Shown here: positions 1-5,041 of the stretch, in pieces
Position numbering within the stretch: position 1 is the first letter of the stretch
Layout: each line of letters opens with the position of its first letter
Source: JAHIEZ01 sp964598275
GTDB lineage: Bacteria; Patescibacteriota; Microgenomatia; UBA12405
Assembly: GCA_964598275.1 (NCBI GenBank)
Contig: CAZRAZ010000027.1
Coordinates: forward strand, 1-9,086
DNA: 9,086 nt
Direction of reading: 5' to 3'
Translations under genes and position numbers: made by a program
Notes under the pieces: generated by a model
What the model was told of the DNA's origin: nothing
Seen by the model: only the letters and a program-made list of their open reading frames with translations
Database searches by the model: none

Positions 1-294
1 GAATTATCTGCCTCTGATAATGTTGCCGTTTCTTCCGGTACCATCTCCGTCACCGGCTTTGGCGCCGAAACCATTTATGTCGACGGTCGTATTTCCTCCA
101 CCATTCCCGACACCGCCTGGCGCCATATTACCATTGTCTCCTCCGCCTCCATCCCCGCCAATACAGTCAATATCGGTAAAGTATCTTCGACCTATTACTC
201 CGGCCAAATTGACGATGTCCAAATTTATAACTACGCCCTCACCTCTACCCAAGTCAAAACTCTTTACAATGGAGGTGCTGTAACCTTTAGGTAA
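1..294 (+). CDS. LamG/concanavalin-A-like protein, C-terminal fragment (5' end outside window)
   Basis: Frame 1 is open from the first base to the TAA at 292-294 and encodes 97 residues. The segment AETIYVDGRISSTIPDTAWR followed by HITIV, and then GQIDDVQIYNYALTSTQVKTLYNG, is the classic end of a LamG/laminin-G-like beta-sandwich: the strand carrying W-R-H-I, and the terminal GxIDDVxIYNxALT motif. Such domains usually bind carbohydrate or act in adhesion on secreted or surface proteins. The signal peptide and any other domains would lie upstream, outside the window. The protein ends NGGAVTFR, and the stop is followed at once by the dyad repeats that recur through the region. Partial copies of this same 3' end occur at 1028, 2112, 3452 and 4979. 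Confidence in the fold is good; the role of the whole protein cannot be judged. Confidence 0.85.
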   Translation, partial: ELSASDNVAVSSGTISVTGFGAETIYVDGRISSTIPDTAWRHITIVSSASIPANTVNIGKVSSTYYSGQIDDVQIYNYALTSTQVKTLYNGGAVTFR

Positions 295-352
295 AGCACT
301 CCGTATGTCCCGATGTACACCGGGACCATCGGAGCGCCGTTTCTTTTAATTA
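275..352 (+). repeat. Boundary repeat R1: LamG stop codon, imperfect dyad and 36-bp dyad
   Basis: Two overlapping dyads follow the LamG gene. The first pairs GTGCT (275-279) with AGCAC (295-299) around the stop codon. The second is a 36-bp element at 299-334: CTCCG pairs with CGGAG and GTCCCG pairs with CGGGAC, with a 3x3 internal mismatch and the 8-base centre ATGTACAC. A T-rich stretch (TTTCTTTTAATTAA, 340-353) follows. Near-identical 36-bp elements recur at 1075, 2147 and 3638. The hairpin plus T-rich tail could act as an intrinsic terminator of the LamG gene, but the T run begins about 6 nt after the stem, so this is uncertain. A recombination-site role is an alternative. Confidence 0.8.
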
Positions 353-369
353 ACCCCCTCCCCCGCTTA

Positions 370-378
370 TGCTAAATT
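370..378 (+). promoter_or_regulatory. Extended -10 promoter of higB1
   Basis: TG-C-TAAATT matches an extended -10 element (TGn plus hexamer at 373-378). Only 5 nt separate the hexamer from the higB1 ATG at 384, so transcription would start at or next to the start codon. No Shine-Dalgarno sequence is present. No convincing -35 was found. Confidence 0.5.
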
Positions 379-383
379 AAATC

Positions 384-713
384 ATGACATATCGTGTTGT
401 CTTGTACCAAACAGCTCGAGGCAATCGTCCTGTTCGTCAATATATCACTAACTTAGATAATTCAACCTTCGCCAAATATCTCCGCCTTATCAATCTACTT
501 ACTCAATCCGGTCCTAACCTTGGCATGCCTTACTCCAAAAGATTAACCTCACATCTTAACGAGCTCCGAGTCCTTGGTAAAAATTCTATTCGAGTCATCT
601 ATACCCAAATTGACAACATTTATGTTCTCCTTCACGCCTTTCAGAAAAAAACTCGAAAAACTCCCACGAGGGAGATTCAAACAGCAGAATCCCGACGCTT
701 GACACTCATATAA
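384..713 (+). CDS. higB: HigB/RelE-type toxin (phage Gp49-like family), pair 1
   Basis: This 109-residue basic protein matches the Gp49-like HigB family, which are ribosome-dependent mRNA interferases of the RelE fold. The family pattern is visible: MPYSKRL at 48-54 (the usual position of M-P-x-x-K-x-L), then NELRV (59-63), RVIY (70-73), and the C-terminal LLHAFQKKTRKTPTREI (82-98), followed by A and RR. Length is normal for the family. The gene precedes its antitoxin by 20 nt, the toxin-first order typical of HigBA. The stop codon lies inside the 20-bp operator between the two genes. The start ATG is chosen because it sits just after an extended -10 box and gives the expected N-terminus. Activity is inferred from family membership; the particular mRNA target is unknown. 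Confidence 0.88.
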   Translation: MTYRVVLYQTARGNRPVRQYITNLDNSTFAKYLRLINLLTQSGPNLGMPYSKRLTSHLNELRVLGKNSIRVIYTQIDNIYVLLHAFQKKTRKTPTREIQTAESRRLTLI

Positions 714-728
714 CGTATATGTTATATT
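708..728 (+). promoter_or_regulatory. higBA1 operator with overlapping higA1 -10 box
   Basis: ATATAAC (708-714) and GTTATAT (721-727) form a perfect 7-bp inverted repeat with a 6-bp spacer. The right arm overlaps an extended -10, TG-T-TATATT, whose hexamer is at 723-728, 5 nt before the higA1 ATG. HigA binding here would block the internal antitoxin promoter. The same geometry occurs in pairs 2 and 3. Confidence 0.7.
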
Positions 729-733
729 AAACC

Positions 734-1027
734 ATGAAAAGAGATATAACAAAATTTGAAAGTTTTCAAAGCGTTCTCAAAGAAGCCCTCAAAGATCCCA
801 AAATCAAAGCTGAATATGATCGCCTTGGCCCCGAATATGAAATTATCGCCGCTATTATGCGCCAACGCGCCAAAAAAGGCTTAACCCAAAAACAACTGGC
901 TCAAAAAATGGGCACCAAACAATCCGCCCTCTCCCGCCTTGAATCCGGCACCTACAATCCCTCCCTAGCCTTTCTCAAAAAAGTTGCCACTGCCCTCGAC
1001 GCCAAACTTCACATCACCCTCTCTTAA
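734..1027 (+). CDS. higA: HigA-type antitoxin, XRE-family HTH, pair 1
   Basis: The 97-residue protein has a helical N-terminus (FESFQSVLKEALKDPKIKAEYDRL) typical of HigA partners of Gp49-like toxins. An XRE/Cro-C1 helix-turn-helix follows at about residues 37-92, with the core GLTQKQLAQKMGTKQSALSR (49-68), then LESG and the conserved NPSLAFLKKVATALD. It should neutralise the upstream HigB and, through the HTH, repress the pair by binding the 20-bp operator ending 6 nt before its start. There is no Shine-Dalgarno sequence. The internal -10 box predicts a separate, nearly leaderless antitoxin transcript. The stop codon directly abuts a copy of the LamG 3' end (from 1028), so the gene marks a module edge. 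Confidence 0.9.
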   Translation: MKRDITKFESFQSVLKEALKDPKIKAEYDRLGPEYEIIAAIMRQRAKKGLTQKQLAQKMGTKQSALSRLESGTYNPSLAFLKKVATALDAKLHITLS

Positions 1028-1180
1028 TTTAAAACCCTCTACAACAATGAGAGTGTTAGCTTTAACTAACACTACTCCGTATGTCCCGATATATACCGGG
1101 ACCATCGGAGCGCCGTTTCTTTTGATTAATTTTTCCGTAGGGGTCGACCCGCCTATCGGACGGGCAGGTTTATCAAACCC
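1028..1180 (+). repeat. Boundary repeat R2: LamG 3'-end remnant, dyads and 44-bp tail
   Basis: From 1028 the frame reads FKTLYNNESVSFN then TAA (1067-1069), a copy of the LamG C-terminus that begins right after the higA1 stop. AGTGTTAG (1052-1059) and CTAACACT (1066-1073) pair perfectly around CTTTAA. The 36-bp dyad follows at 1075-1110, with centre ATATATAC instead of ATGTACAC. Next comes GTTTCTTTTGATTAA (1115-1129). A 44-bp segment (1137-1180), identical to 2211-2254, then contains a GC-rich imperfect hairpin around CCCGCC/GACGGG. The module could double as a terminator for higBA1. Confidence 0.82.
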
Positions 1181-1204
1181 GCATTCGTCAAACCGACACC
1201 ATCC

Positions 1205-1224
1205 GGGTTTCATCAATGAAACCC
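1205..1224. repeat. GGGTTT-N8-AAACCC palindrome, copy 1
   Basis: This is a 20-bp palindrome with outer arms GGGTTT and AAACCC and inner octamer CATCAATG, whose ends CAT and ATG also pair. It lies in the 367-bp gap between higA1 and higB2 (1028-1394). That gap otherwise holds R2, two more palindromes, a partial boundary repeat and the higB2 promoter; I see no gene in it. Confidence 0.75.
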
Positions 1225-1248
1225 CTACACATCACATCCACCCTGTAC

Positions 1249-1268
1249 GGGTTTTGCGCGCAAAACCC
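1249..1268. repeat. GGGTTT-N8-AAACCC palindrome, copy 2
   Basis: This is a perfect 20-bp palindrome with inner octamer TGCGCGCA. GTA (1245-1247) and TAC (1270-1272) extend the symmetry past one C/C mismatch on each side. The inner bases differ from copy 1 but remain fully self-complementary. Confidence 0.75.
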
Positions 1269-1301
1269 CTACCAAATTCCAACACATAAAATCAGGACGA
1301 C

Positions 1302-1334
1302 AAACACGCCGCCGTTTCGTTTAATTAATCTTCC
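1302..1334 (+). repeat. Partial boundary repeat (tail only)
   Basis: GCCGCCGTTTCGTTTAATTAA, then TCTTCCGT, matches the tail that follows the 36-bp dyad in R1-R3, but the dyad itself is absent. In frame it reads AAVSFN-stop, again resembling the LamG C-terminus (xVSFN). It leads directly into palindrome copy 3, just as the R2 and R3 tails lead into CCGTAGGGGT. Confidence 0.6.
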
Positions 1335-1362
1335 GTGGGGGTTTGATTTATCAAACCCCCAC
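1335..1362. repeat. Long perfect hairpin, GGGTTT-N8-AAACCC palindrome copy 3
   Basis: GTGGGGGTTTGA (1335-1346) and TCAAACCCCCAC (1351-1362) form a perfect 12-bp stem with loop TTTA. The core 1339-1358 fits the 20-bp family with inner octamer GATTTATC. The hairpin lies about 12 bp upstream of the higB2 -10 region. No T-run follows, so a simple terminator is unlikely. Confidence 0.78.
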
Positions 1363-1373
1363 CTTAAACATTT

Positions 1374-1382
1374 TGTTATTAT
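1374..1382 (+). promoter_or_regulatory. Extended -10 promoter of higB2
   Basis: TG-T-TATTAT (hexamer 1377-1382) lies 12 nt before the higB2 ATG at 1395. The transcript would have a leader of only about 6 nt. No -35 box was found; the expected position falls inside hairpin copy 3. Confidence 0.45.
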
Positions 1383-1394
1383 TAATTCATAGCC

Positions 1395-1733
1395 ATGTCA
1401 AAATGCACTATCATTTTTTATATCTCCTCCAATGGCCAAAAACCAGTAGAAACTTTTCTTGAAAAAAATCTTTCCGTTAAAACAAAAACCCTTAGAATTT
1501 TATCTAATATTAAAGAATATGGTCTTAGTTCCGCCATCCCCCACATCAAAAAACTTTCCGGTACTCCATTTTGGGAAATCAGAATTCTCGGTAAAAATAA
1601 TGCTCGAATTTTCTATGCCATTCAAAATAAAGACATCATTATTCTTCTTCACGGCTTTAACAAAAAAACTAAAAAAACTCCTCTCCAAGAAATTGCTATC
1701 ACCTACAAAAGATACAAAGACATCATTGACTAA
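1395..1733 (+). CDS. higB: HigB/RelE-type toxin (phage Gp49-like family), pair 2
   Basis: This 112-residue lysine-rich protein of the Gp49-like HigB family shows the expected landmarks: PHIKKLSG (49-56), FWEIRILGKN (59-68), RIFY (71-74), LLHGFNKKTKKTP (84-96) and QEIAI. These correspond to the RelE-fold core and the basic C-terminal strand used by ribosome-dependent mRNA interferases. It is clearly diverged from the HigB of pairs 1 and 3 (for example, PHIKKL where they have MPYSKRL or MPFAKRI), so the pairs are not recent tandem duplicates. The codons are richer in A/T than in the neighbouring repeats. The antitoxin follows after 28 nt. The start ATG is the first in frame after the extended -10 box and has no Shine-Dalgarno sequence. 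Confidence 0.87.
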   Translation: MSKCTIIFYISSNGQKPVETFLEKNLSVKTKTLRILSNIKEYGLSSAIPHIKKLSGTPFWEIRILGKNNARIFYAIQNKDIIILLHGFNKKTKKTPLQEIAITYKRYKDIID

Positions 1734-1755
1734 TATATCCTAAAAGATATATAAT
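1733..1755 (+). promoter_or_regulatory. higBA2 operator with overlapping higA2 -10 box
   Basis: ATATATC (1733-1739) and GATATAT (1746-1752) form a perfect 7-bp inverted repeat with a 6-bp spacer. A consensus -10 TATAAT (1750-1755) overlaps the right arm and lies 6 nt before the higA2 ATG. The left arm starts on the last base of the higB2 stop codon. Confidence 0.7.
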
Positions 1756-1761
1756 AACCTT

Positions 1762-2052
1762 ATGAAAACAAGAAAATATACTACATTTGAAGAATACCTC
1801 GAAAAAAGCTTAAAAGACCCCATTTTTAAAAAAGCCTGGCAAGAATCGGAAGCAGAATATCAAATCGCCAGACAAATGATAAAAAACAGGATCAAATATA
1901 AACTAACTCAACGTAGTCTGGCCCAAAAAGCCAATACCACCCAAGCTGTTATCTCCCGTCTGGAAACCATGTCCGCCAACCCTTCTCTGGCCTTACTTCA
2001 AAAAATCTCCACCGCCCTTAATCAACCTCTTCGCTTCATCATCCAACCCTAA
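1762..2052 (+). CDS. higA: HigA-type antitoxin, XRE-family HTH, pair 2
   Basis: The 96-residue protein starts with a helix-rich segment (FEEYLEKSLKDPIFKKAWQE) equivalent to the N-terminus of the other HigA proteins. Its XRE HTH covers about residues 36-91, with core KLTQRSLAQKANTTQAVISR (47-66), then the conserved NPSLALLQKISTALNQPL. It is the probable partner and neutraliser of the upstream HigB and a repressor at the 20-bp site between the genes. The recognition-helix region (TTQAVISRLETMSA) differs from pair 1 (TKQSALSRLESGTY), in line with the different central base of its operator. Translation probably starts from a leaderless internal transcript. Downstream to 2111 I see no feature before the next boundary repeat. 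Confidence 0.9.
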   Translation: MKTRKYTTFEEYLEKSLKDPIFKKAWQESEAEYQIARQMIKNRIKYKLTQRSLAQKANTTQAVISRLETMSANPSLALLQKISTALNQPLRFIIQP

Positions 2053-2111
2053 GCACAACCTTTATCTCATTTGTGTCCCCTGTCTAACCTAAAATTTTTG
2101 AAGTTGGAATT

Positions 2112-2254
2112 TACAACAACAGTAGTGTTAGCTTTAACTAACACTACTCCGTATGTCCCGATGTACACCGGGACCATCGGAGAGGCACCGTTTCTTTTGA
2201 TTAATTTTCCGTAGGGGTCGACCCGCCTATCGGACGGGCAGGTTTATCAAACCC
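2112..2254 (+). repeat. Boundary repeat R3: LamG 3'-end remnant, perfect 11-6-11 dyad, 36-bp dyad, 44-bp tail
   Basis: The remnant encodes YNNSSVSFN then TAA (2139-2141). AGTAGTGTTAG (2121-2131) and CTAACACTACT (2138-2148) form a perfect 11-bp inverted repeat around CTTTAA, the best dyad of this class here. The 36-bp dyad lies at 2147-2182 with centre ATGTACAC. The tail reads GTTTCTTTTGATTAA, and 2211-2254 is identical to 1137-1180 in R2. A 3-nt insertion relative to R2 keeps the frame between the two stop-ended segments. The repeat ends one base before the ATPase 1 stop codon on the other strand. Confidence 0.83.
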
Positions 2255-2255
2255 T

Positions 2256-3392
2256 TTATCCCACAAAATCTAAATAATTCTCTTTGTTTACCACCTTCAC
2301 CTTCTGACCATAAGTTTCCCAAAACGCCTTTGGTGTCCGTGCCTTTTTATCCTGTCCAAATTTAAATTCAAATGCCTTCAATTTCCCATTCTTCATCTCT
2401 ACCCAATCTATTTCCGCCTGATCCCATGTCCGCCAAAAATAACAATCTACCGCCTCCCTTTTGTACTCAAACCTTTTCATTCTTTCCACCGCCAAAAAAT
2501 TTTCCCACAACCTGCCCGTATCCAGCCGAGACGCCAATGGCATAAACTGCCCTATCAGCGCATTTCTAATCCCTGTATCCCAAAAATAATATTTTTTACT
2601 CTTCACCACTTCTTTACGCAAATTTTTACTATATGCCCCCACTTCAAAAATCACAAAACCTTGTTTTAGCAGTGACAAATATCTTTGTACCGTTTTAACA
2701 TCAATCTCCAATTTACCCGCCAATCCCGACAGCGACACCTCCAATCCTACCTGAAAAGCCAATAAAGTTGTCAATCTTCTTAAAGTCTCCGGCAAGTTTA
2801 TATCCGCCAACAGCAACACGTCCTTAAACAAATAATCAGCCACAATTGATTTTAAATATGCCTCTTTTTCGTTATTTTTTGTCAGTTGCCTTAAATATGG
2901 ATAGCCTCCATATATCAGCTGTTGCTCCAACAATGTCAGTTTTTGATACTCTTCAATCCCCGCCGTCAATTCTACTGTCGACAATGGATACAAACAATAC
3001 TTAATTGCTCTGCCCGTTAACGGCTCTTGTATTCCGGCTGACAGTGCCAACGACGACGACCCGCTGACATAAAACTTCTTCGTCGGAAATTTATCTATCA
3101 TAATCTTTAGCGCCAAGCCGATATTGTCAATTCTCTGTGCCTCATCAATTACTACATACTCAAACTTATCCACCAATGCCGATAATTTTGTTTCCGCTGT
3201 CGTGCCCAAAGCCTCCCGAGCTTCCTCGGTGTCCCCATTAAACCAAGTCAATTTCTCTTTTTTTACTCCCAACTGTTCCATTAACTGTTGCAACAATACG
3301 GTTTTTCCCACTCTTCTTGGACCATAAATAATGTTTACAAATCCGTCTTTTTGGCCTTTTACAATGGCGTTTGTCACTATTCTCTTAATCAT
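2256..3392 (-). CDS. AAA_14/DUF4143 P-loop ATPase 1
   Basis: This 378-residue protein has the AAA_14-DUF4143 architecture. Near the N-terminus is Walker A GPRRVGKT (24-31). Walker B VIDEAQRI follows (D83, E84), then the sensor-like GSSS (111-114) and EPLTGR (123-128). A helical DUF4143 region follows, with GGYPYLR and the winged-helix-like GLAGKLEIDVKTVQRYLSLL. The C-terminal segment AEID (E327, D329) plus EFK (E342, K344) matches a PD-(D/E)XK nuclease-like signature. All key residues are intact. The family is common in accessory regions of bacteria and archaea but its biochemical role is poorly defined; nuclease activity and a defence or addiction role are inference. It is a single-gene module with a near-consensus promoter, flanked by R3 and R4, and is closely similar to ATPase 3. 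Confidence 0.88.
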   Translation of the reverse strand: MIKRIVTNAIVKGQKDGFVNIIYGPRRVGKTVLLQQLMEQLGVKKEKLTWFNGDTEEAREALGTTAETKLSALVDKFEYVVIDEAQRIDNIGLALKIMIDKFPTKKFYVSGSSSLALSAGIQEPLTGRAIKYCLYPLSTVELTAGIEEYQKLTLLEQQLIYGGYPYLRQLTKNNEKEAYLKSIVADYLFKDVLLLADINLPETLRRLTTLLAFQVGLEVSLSGLAGKLEIDVKTVQRYLSLLKQGFVIFEVGAYSKNLRKEVVKSKKYYFWDTGIRNALIGQFMPLASRLDTGRLWENFLAVERMKRFEYKREAVDCYFWRTWDQAEIDWVEMKNGKLKAFEFKFGQDKKARTPKAFWETYGQKVKVVNKENYLDFVG

Positions 3393-3401
3393 TTCCTCAT
3401 A

Positions 3402-3430
3402 ATAATACCAATTTTATAGACGCCTGTCAA
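3402..3430 (-). promoter_or_regulatory. Sigma70-type promoter of ATPase 1
   Basis: On the minus strand, TTGACA (3425-3430) and TATTAT (3402-3407) are separated by 17 nt, with an extended TGG before the -10. The ATG lies 9 nt after the hexamer, leaving a leader of about 3 nt. This is a near-perfect consensus promoter. Confidence 0.75.
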
Positions 3431-3451
3431 CATAATAATACTCATTTTGTG

Positions 3452-3632
3452 GAATTGACCTTCTTCCCCACCACCTCCACCGCTTCTCAAAGTCTTATCG
3501 AATTATCTGCCTCTGATAATGTCGCCGTTTCTTCCTCCATCCCCGCCAATACAGTCAATATCGGCAAAGTATCTTCGACCTACTACTCAAATTAAAACCC
3601 TCTATAACAACAGTAGTGTTAGTTTCAATTAA
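3452..3632 (+). pseudogene. LamG-domain gene remnant with internal deletions (R4)
   Basis: The frame from 3452 reads ELTFFPTTSTASQSLIELSA then SDNVAVSS, which includes LamG sequence upstream of where the window's own LamG fragment begins. It then jumps in frame over about 111 nt (equivalent to 37-147 of the first gene) to SIPANTVNIGKVSSTYY. A second deletion shifts the frame by one base and leads to QIKTLYNNSSVSFN and TAA (3630-3632). Over about 87 alignable bases I count three differences from the gene at 1-294, all synonymous third-position transitions (GTT/GTC, GGT/GGC, TAT/TAC). It therefore derives from a LamG copy that had been under selection until recently. Its 5' part adjoins the ATPase 1 promoter. 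Confidence 0.82.
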
Positions 3633-3690
3633 CACTACTCCGTATGTCCCGATGTACACCGGGACCATCGGAGCGCCATTTCCTTTAACT
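3612..3690 (+). repeat. Boundary repeat R4: 11-6-11 dyad, 36-bp dyad and tail
   Basis: AGTAGTGTTAG (3612-3622) pairs with TTAACACTACT (3629-3639) around TTTCAA; the innermost pair is G-T, which still pairs in RNA. The 36-bp dyad is at 3638-3673 with centre ATGTACAC. The tail reads A-I-S-F-N-stop in frame (ATTTCCTTTAACTAA, 3678-3692). Its final bases run into the ATPase 2 stop codon (complement of 3689-3691), so the repeat and the next module overlap. Confidence 0.8.
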
Positions 3691-4930
3691 AACCCTCTCT
3701 CAAAATACTAAATACTAGATCCCGCCACGGCACAAACTCCACCCCTTCCCTCTCCATCCTTTCTCCCAAATGAATCACCACTGCCCTTAAAGGCTTATAT
3801 CTTTTCAAAAAATTTCTAAACGACCGGCTGATTTTCGGCTGAGTCAACTTTTTAAATTTAACCTCAATTGCCTCCACTCCCTTGCCCTTATCAATCACAA
3901 AATCCACCTCGGCTTTATCTTTAGTTCGATAAAAATGCGCCCTCTCCGGCGGACTCGCCTTTTCTTTCAACTGAAGATAAACAAAATTCTCAAACAAATG
4001 GCCGTCTTTGCCTATCTCCTTCAGTTCAAACCTCCCTTTTGCAAAATTGGCCATTCCCAAATCCTGAAAATAATATACCGGAGATTTGCTGATTTCCGAT
4101 CTGGCATTTCTAAAAAACGGCGTCACCTTGTCAACAATAAAAGTTTTCTCCAAATACCACAAATAGTCCGAAACCGTATTTAAAGCAATCCCTAAAGTCG
4201 ATGACAATTCCGACAGGTTCACCATACTACCTATCTGATTGGCCAAAAGATAAACCAAATTGGTCAAACTATCTATTTTTTGCACCCTCAATAAATAGGC
4301 TATGTCTTTTTGAATATAACTTTGATAAATTTCCGTTATCACTTGCCTTTTTTCCTCAATGGTTTCCGCCAGCACCACCCTTGGGTATCCTCCGAAACTC
4401 AAATATTCCAAAAACAGATTCTCCCCTTTGATTTTCTCCGTTTGTAAAAAAGCTTTCAACTTACCCTCGTACCTATAATCCGTCTTAAAATCCAAAAACT
4501 CTTCAAAAGAAACCGTCGCCAGCTCAAACACCCTTTTTCTGCCGGCCAATGATTCATGAATTTTTTCCTTAAGCTCGACACTGCCCGAGCCGGAAACAAT
4601 AAATTTATAAGGCAATTGTCTGTCGTAAAGCCCTTTTAAAAACAATCCCGCATTTTCCTTTCTCTGAATTTCATCAATAAAAACAAAACCCCTTTGCTTG
4701 CCTATTTCCAGCTTAATTTTGGTCAAAAGTTTTTCCTGTGACTCAAAATGCGGCCGATCCGTATCTAAATCCAAATTTAAAAATACCGTCTTTTTTCCCG
4801 CTTTTTTCAGCTCATCCTCAAGCCATCTCATCAAAGTTGTTTTCCCCGCCTGGCGCGGCCCCACAATTAAACTTATTTCCGGTTTATTTAAATGATCTTT
4901 CAACTCGCTAAACAACTTTCTTTTAATCAT
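3689..4930 (-). CDS. AAA_14/DUF4143 P-loop ATPase 2
   Basis: This 413-residue protein has the same architecture but belongs to a different subgroup from ATPases 1 and 3. Walker A is GPRQAGKT (24-31), Walker B VFIDEIQR (D86, E87), then SGSGS (113-117) and ESLAGRK (126-132), a motif common in this family. DUF4143 features follow: the FGGYPRVV segment, and a winged-helix-like NLSELSSTLGIALNTVSDYL. The C-terminal AEVDFV (E341, D343) and EVK (E356, K358) form an intact nuclease-like signature. The extra C-terminal region ends in EFVPWRDLVFSILREG. It is a stand-alone module whose stop codon overlaps the tail of R4 and whose upstream region touches R5. The ATG follows a plausible promoter by 6 nt; no Shine-Dalgarno sequence is present. 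Function beyond ATP binding is unproven. Confidence 0.88.
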   Translation of the reverse strand: MIKRKLFSELKDHLNKPEISLIVGPRQAGKTTLMRWLEDELKKAGKKTVFLNLDLDTDRPHFESQEKLLTKIKLEIGKQRGFVFIDEIQRKENAGLFLKGLYDRQLPYKFIVSGSGSVELKEKIHESLAGRKRVFELATVSFEEFLDFKTDYRYEGKLKAFLQTEKIKGENLFLEYLSFGGYPRVVLAETIEEKRQVITEIYQSYIQKDIAYLLRVQKIDSLTNLVYLLANQIGSMVNLSELSSTLGIALNTVSDYLWYLEKTFIVDKVTPFFRNARSEISKSPVYYFQDLGMANFAKGRFELKEIGKDGHLFENFVYLQLKEKASPPERAHFYRTKDKAEVDFVIDKGKGVEAIEVKFKKLTQPKISRSFRNFLKRYKPLRAVVIHLGERMEREGVEFVPWRDLVFSILREG

Positions 4931-4936
4931 ATATAC

Positions 4937-4964
4937 AGTTTAACCCGATAAATTTAAAAGTCAA
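4937..4964 (-). promoter_or_regulatory. Probable promoter of ATPase 2
   Basis: On the minus strand, TTGACT (4959-4964) and TAAACT (4937-4942) are separated by 16 nt. The hexamer lies 6 nt before the ATG, the same leaderless geometry as in other modules. An alternative extended -10, TG-T-TATACT, lies just upstream, so the actual start is uncertain. Confidence 0.45.
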
Positions 4965-4978
4965 GTATAACAATTCTC

Positions 4979-5041
4979 GCCCTCACCCCATTACAAATTA
5001 AAACACTATATAACAACAACGAAGCTGTTTCCCTTAATTAA
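4979..5041 (+). pseudogene. LamG 3'-end remnant R5
   Basis: In frame this reads ALTPLQIKTLYNNNEAVSLN then TAA (5039-5041), closely matching the LamG ending ALTSTQVKTLYNGGAVTFR. Neither the 11-6-11 dyad nor the 36-bp dyad follows. The stop overlaps, on the opposite strand, the TAA of abiEii (5038-5040) through the shared palindrome TTAA. The remnant is thus fused directly to the 3' end of the next module. Confidence 0.72.

Noticed and set aside
299..353. CRISPR array based on the recurring 36-bp element
   Set aside because: Copies are hundreds of bases to more than 1 kb apart with whole genes between them, with no uniform spacers and no cas genes.
984..1289. 101-residue ORF on the + strand over the R2 repeat and palindromes
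   Set aside because: It starts inside higA1 in another frame and runs through dyads and palindromes; the composition looks like repeat translation and matches no family I know.
1..3632. Diversity-generating retroelement (variable and template LamG copies)
   Set aside because: Differences between the LamG copies are third-position transitions, not adenine-directed changes, and no reverse transcriptase is present.
1028..5041. Integron cassette array with attC sites
   Set aside because: Modules separated by dyad repeats invite this, but I could not find the paired RYYYAAC/GTTRRRY core sites, no integrase gene is present, and the modules lie in both orientations. A search with an attC covariance model would decide.
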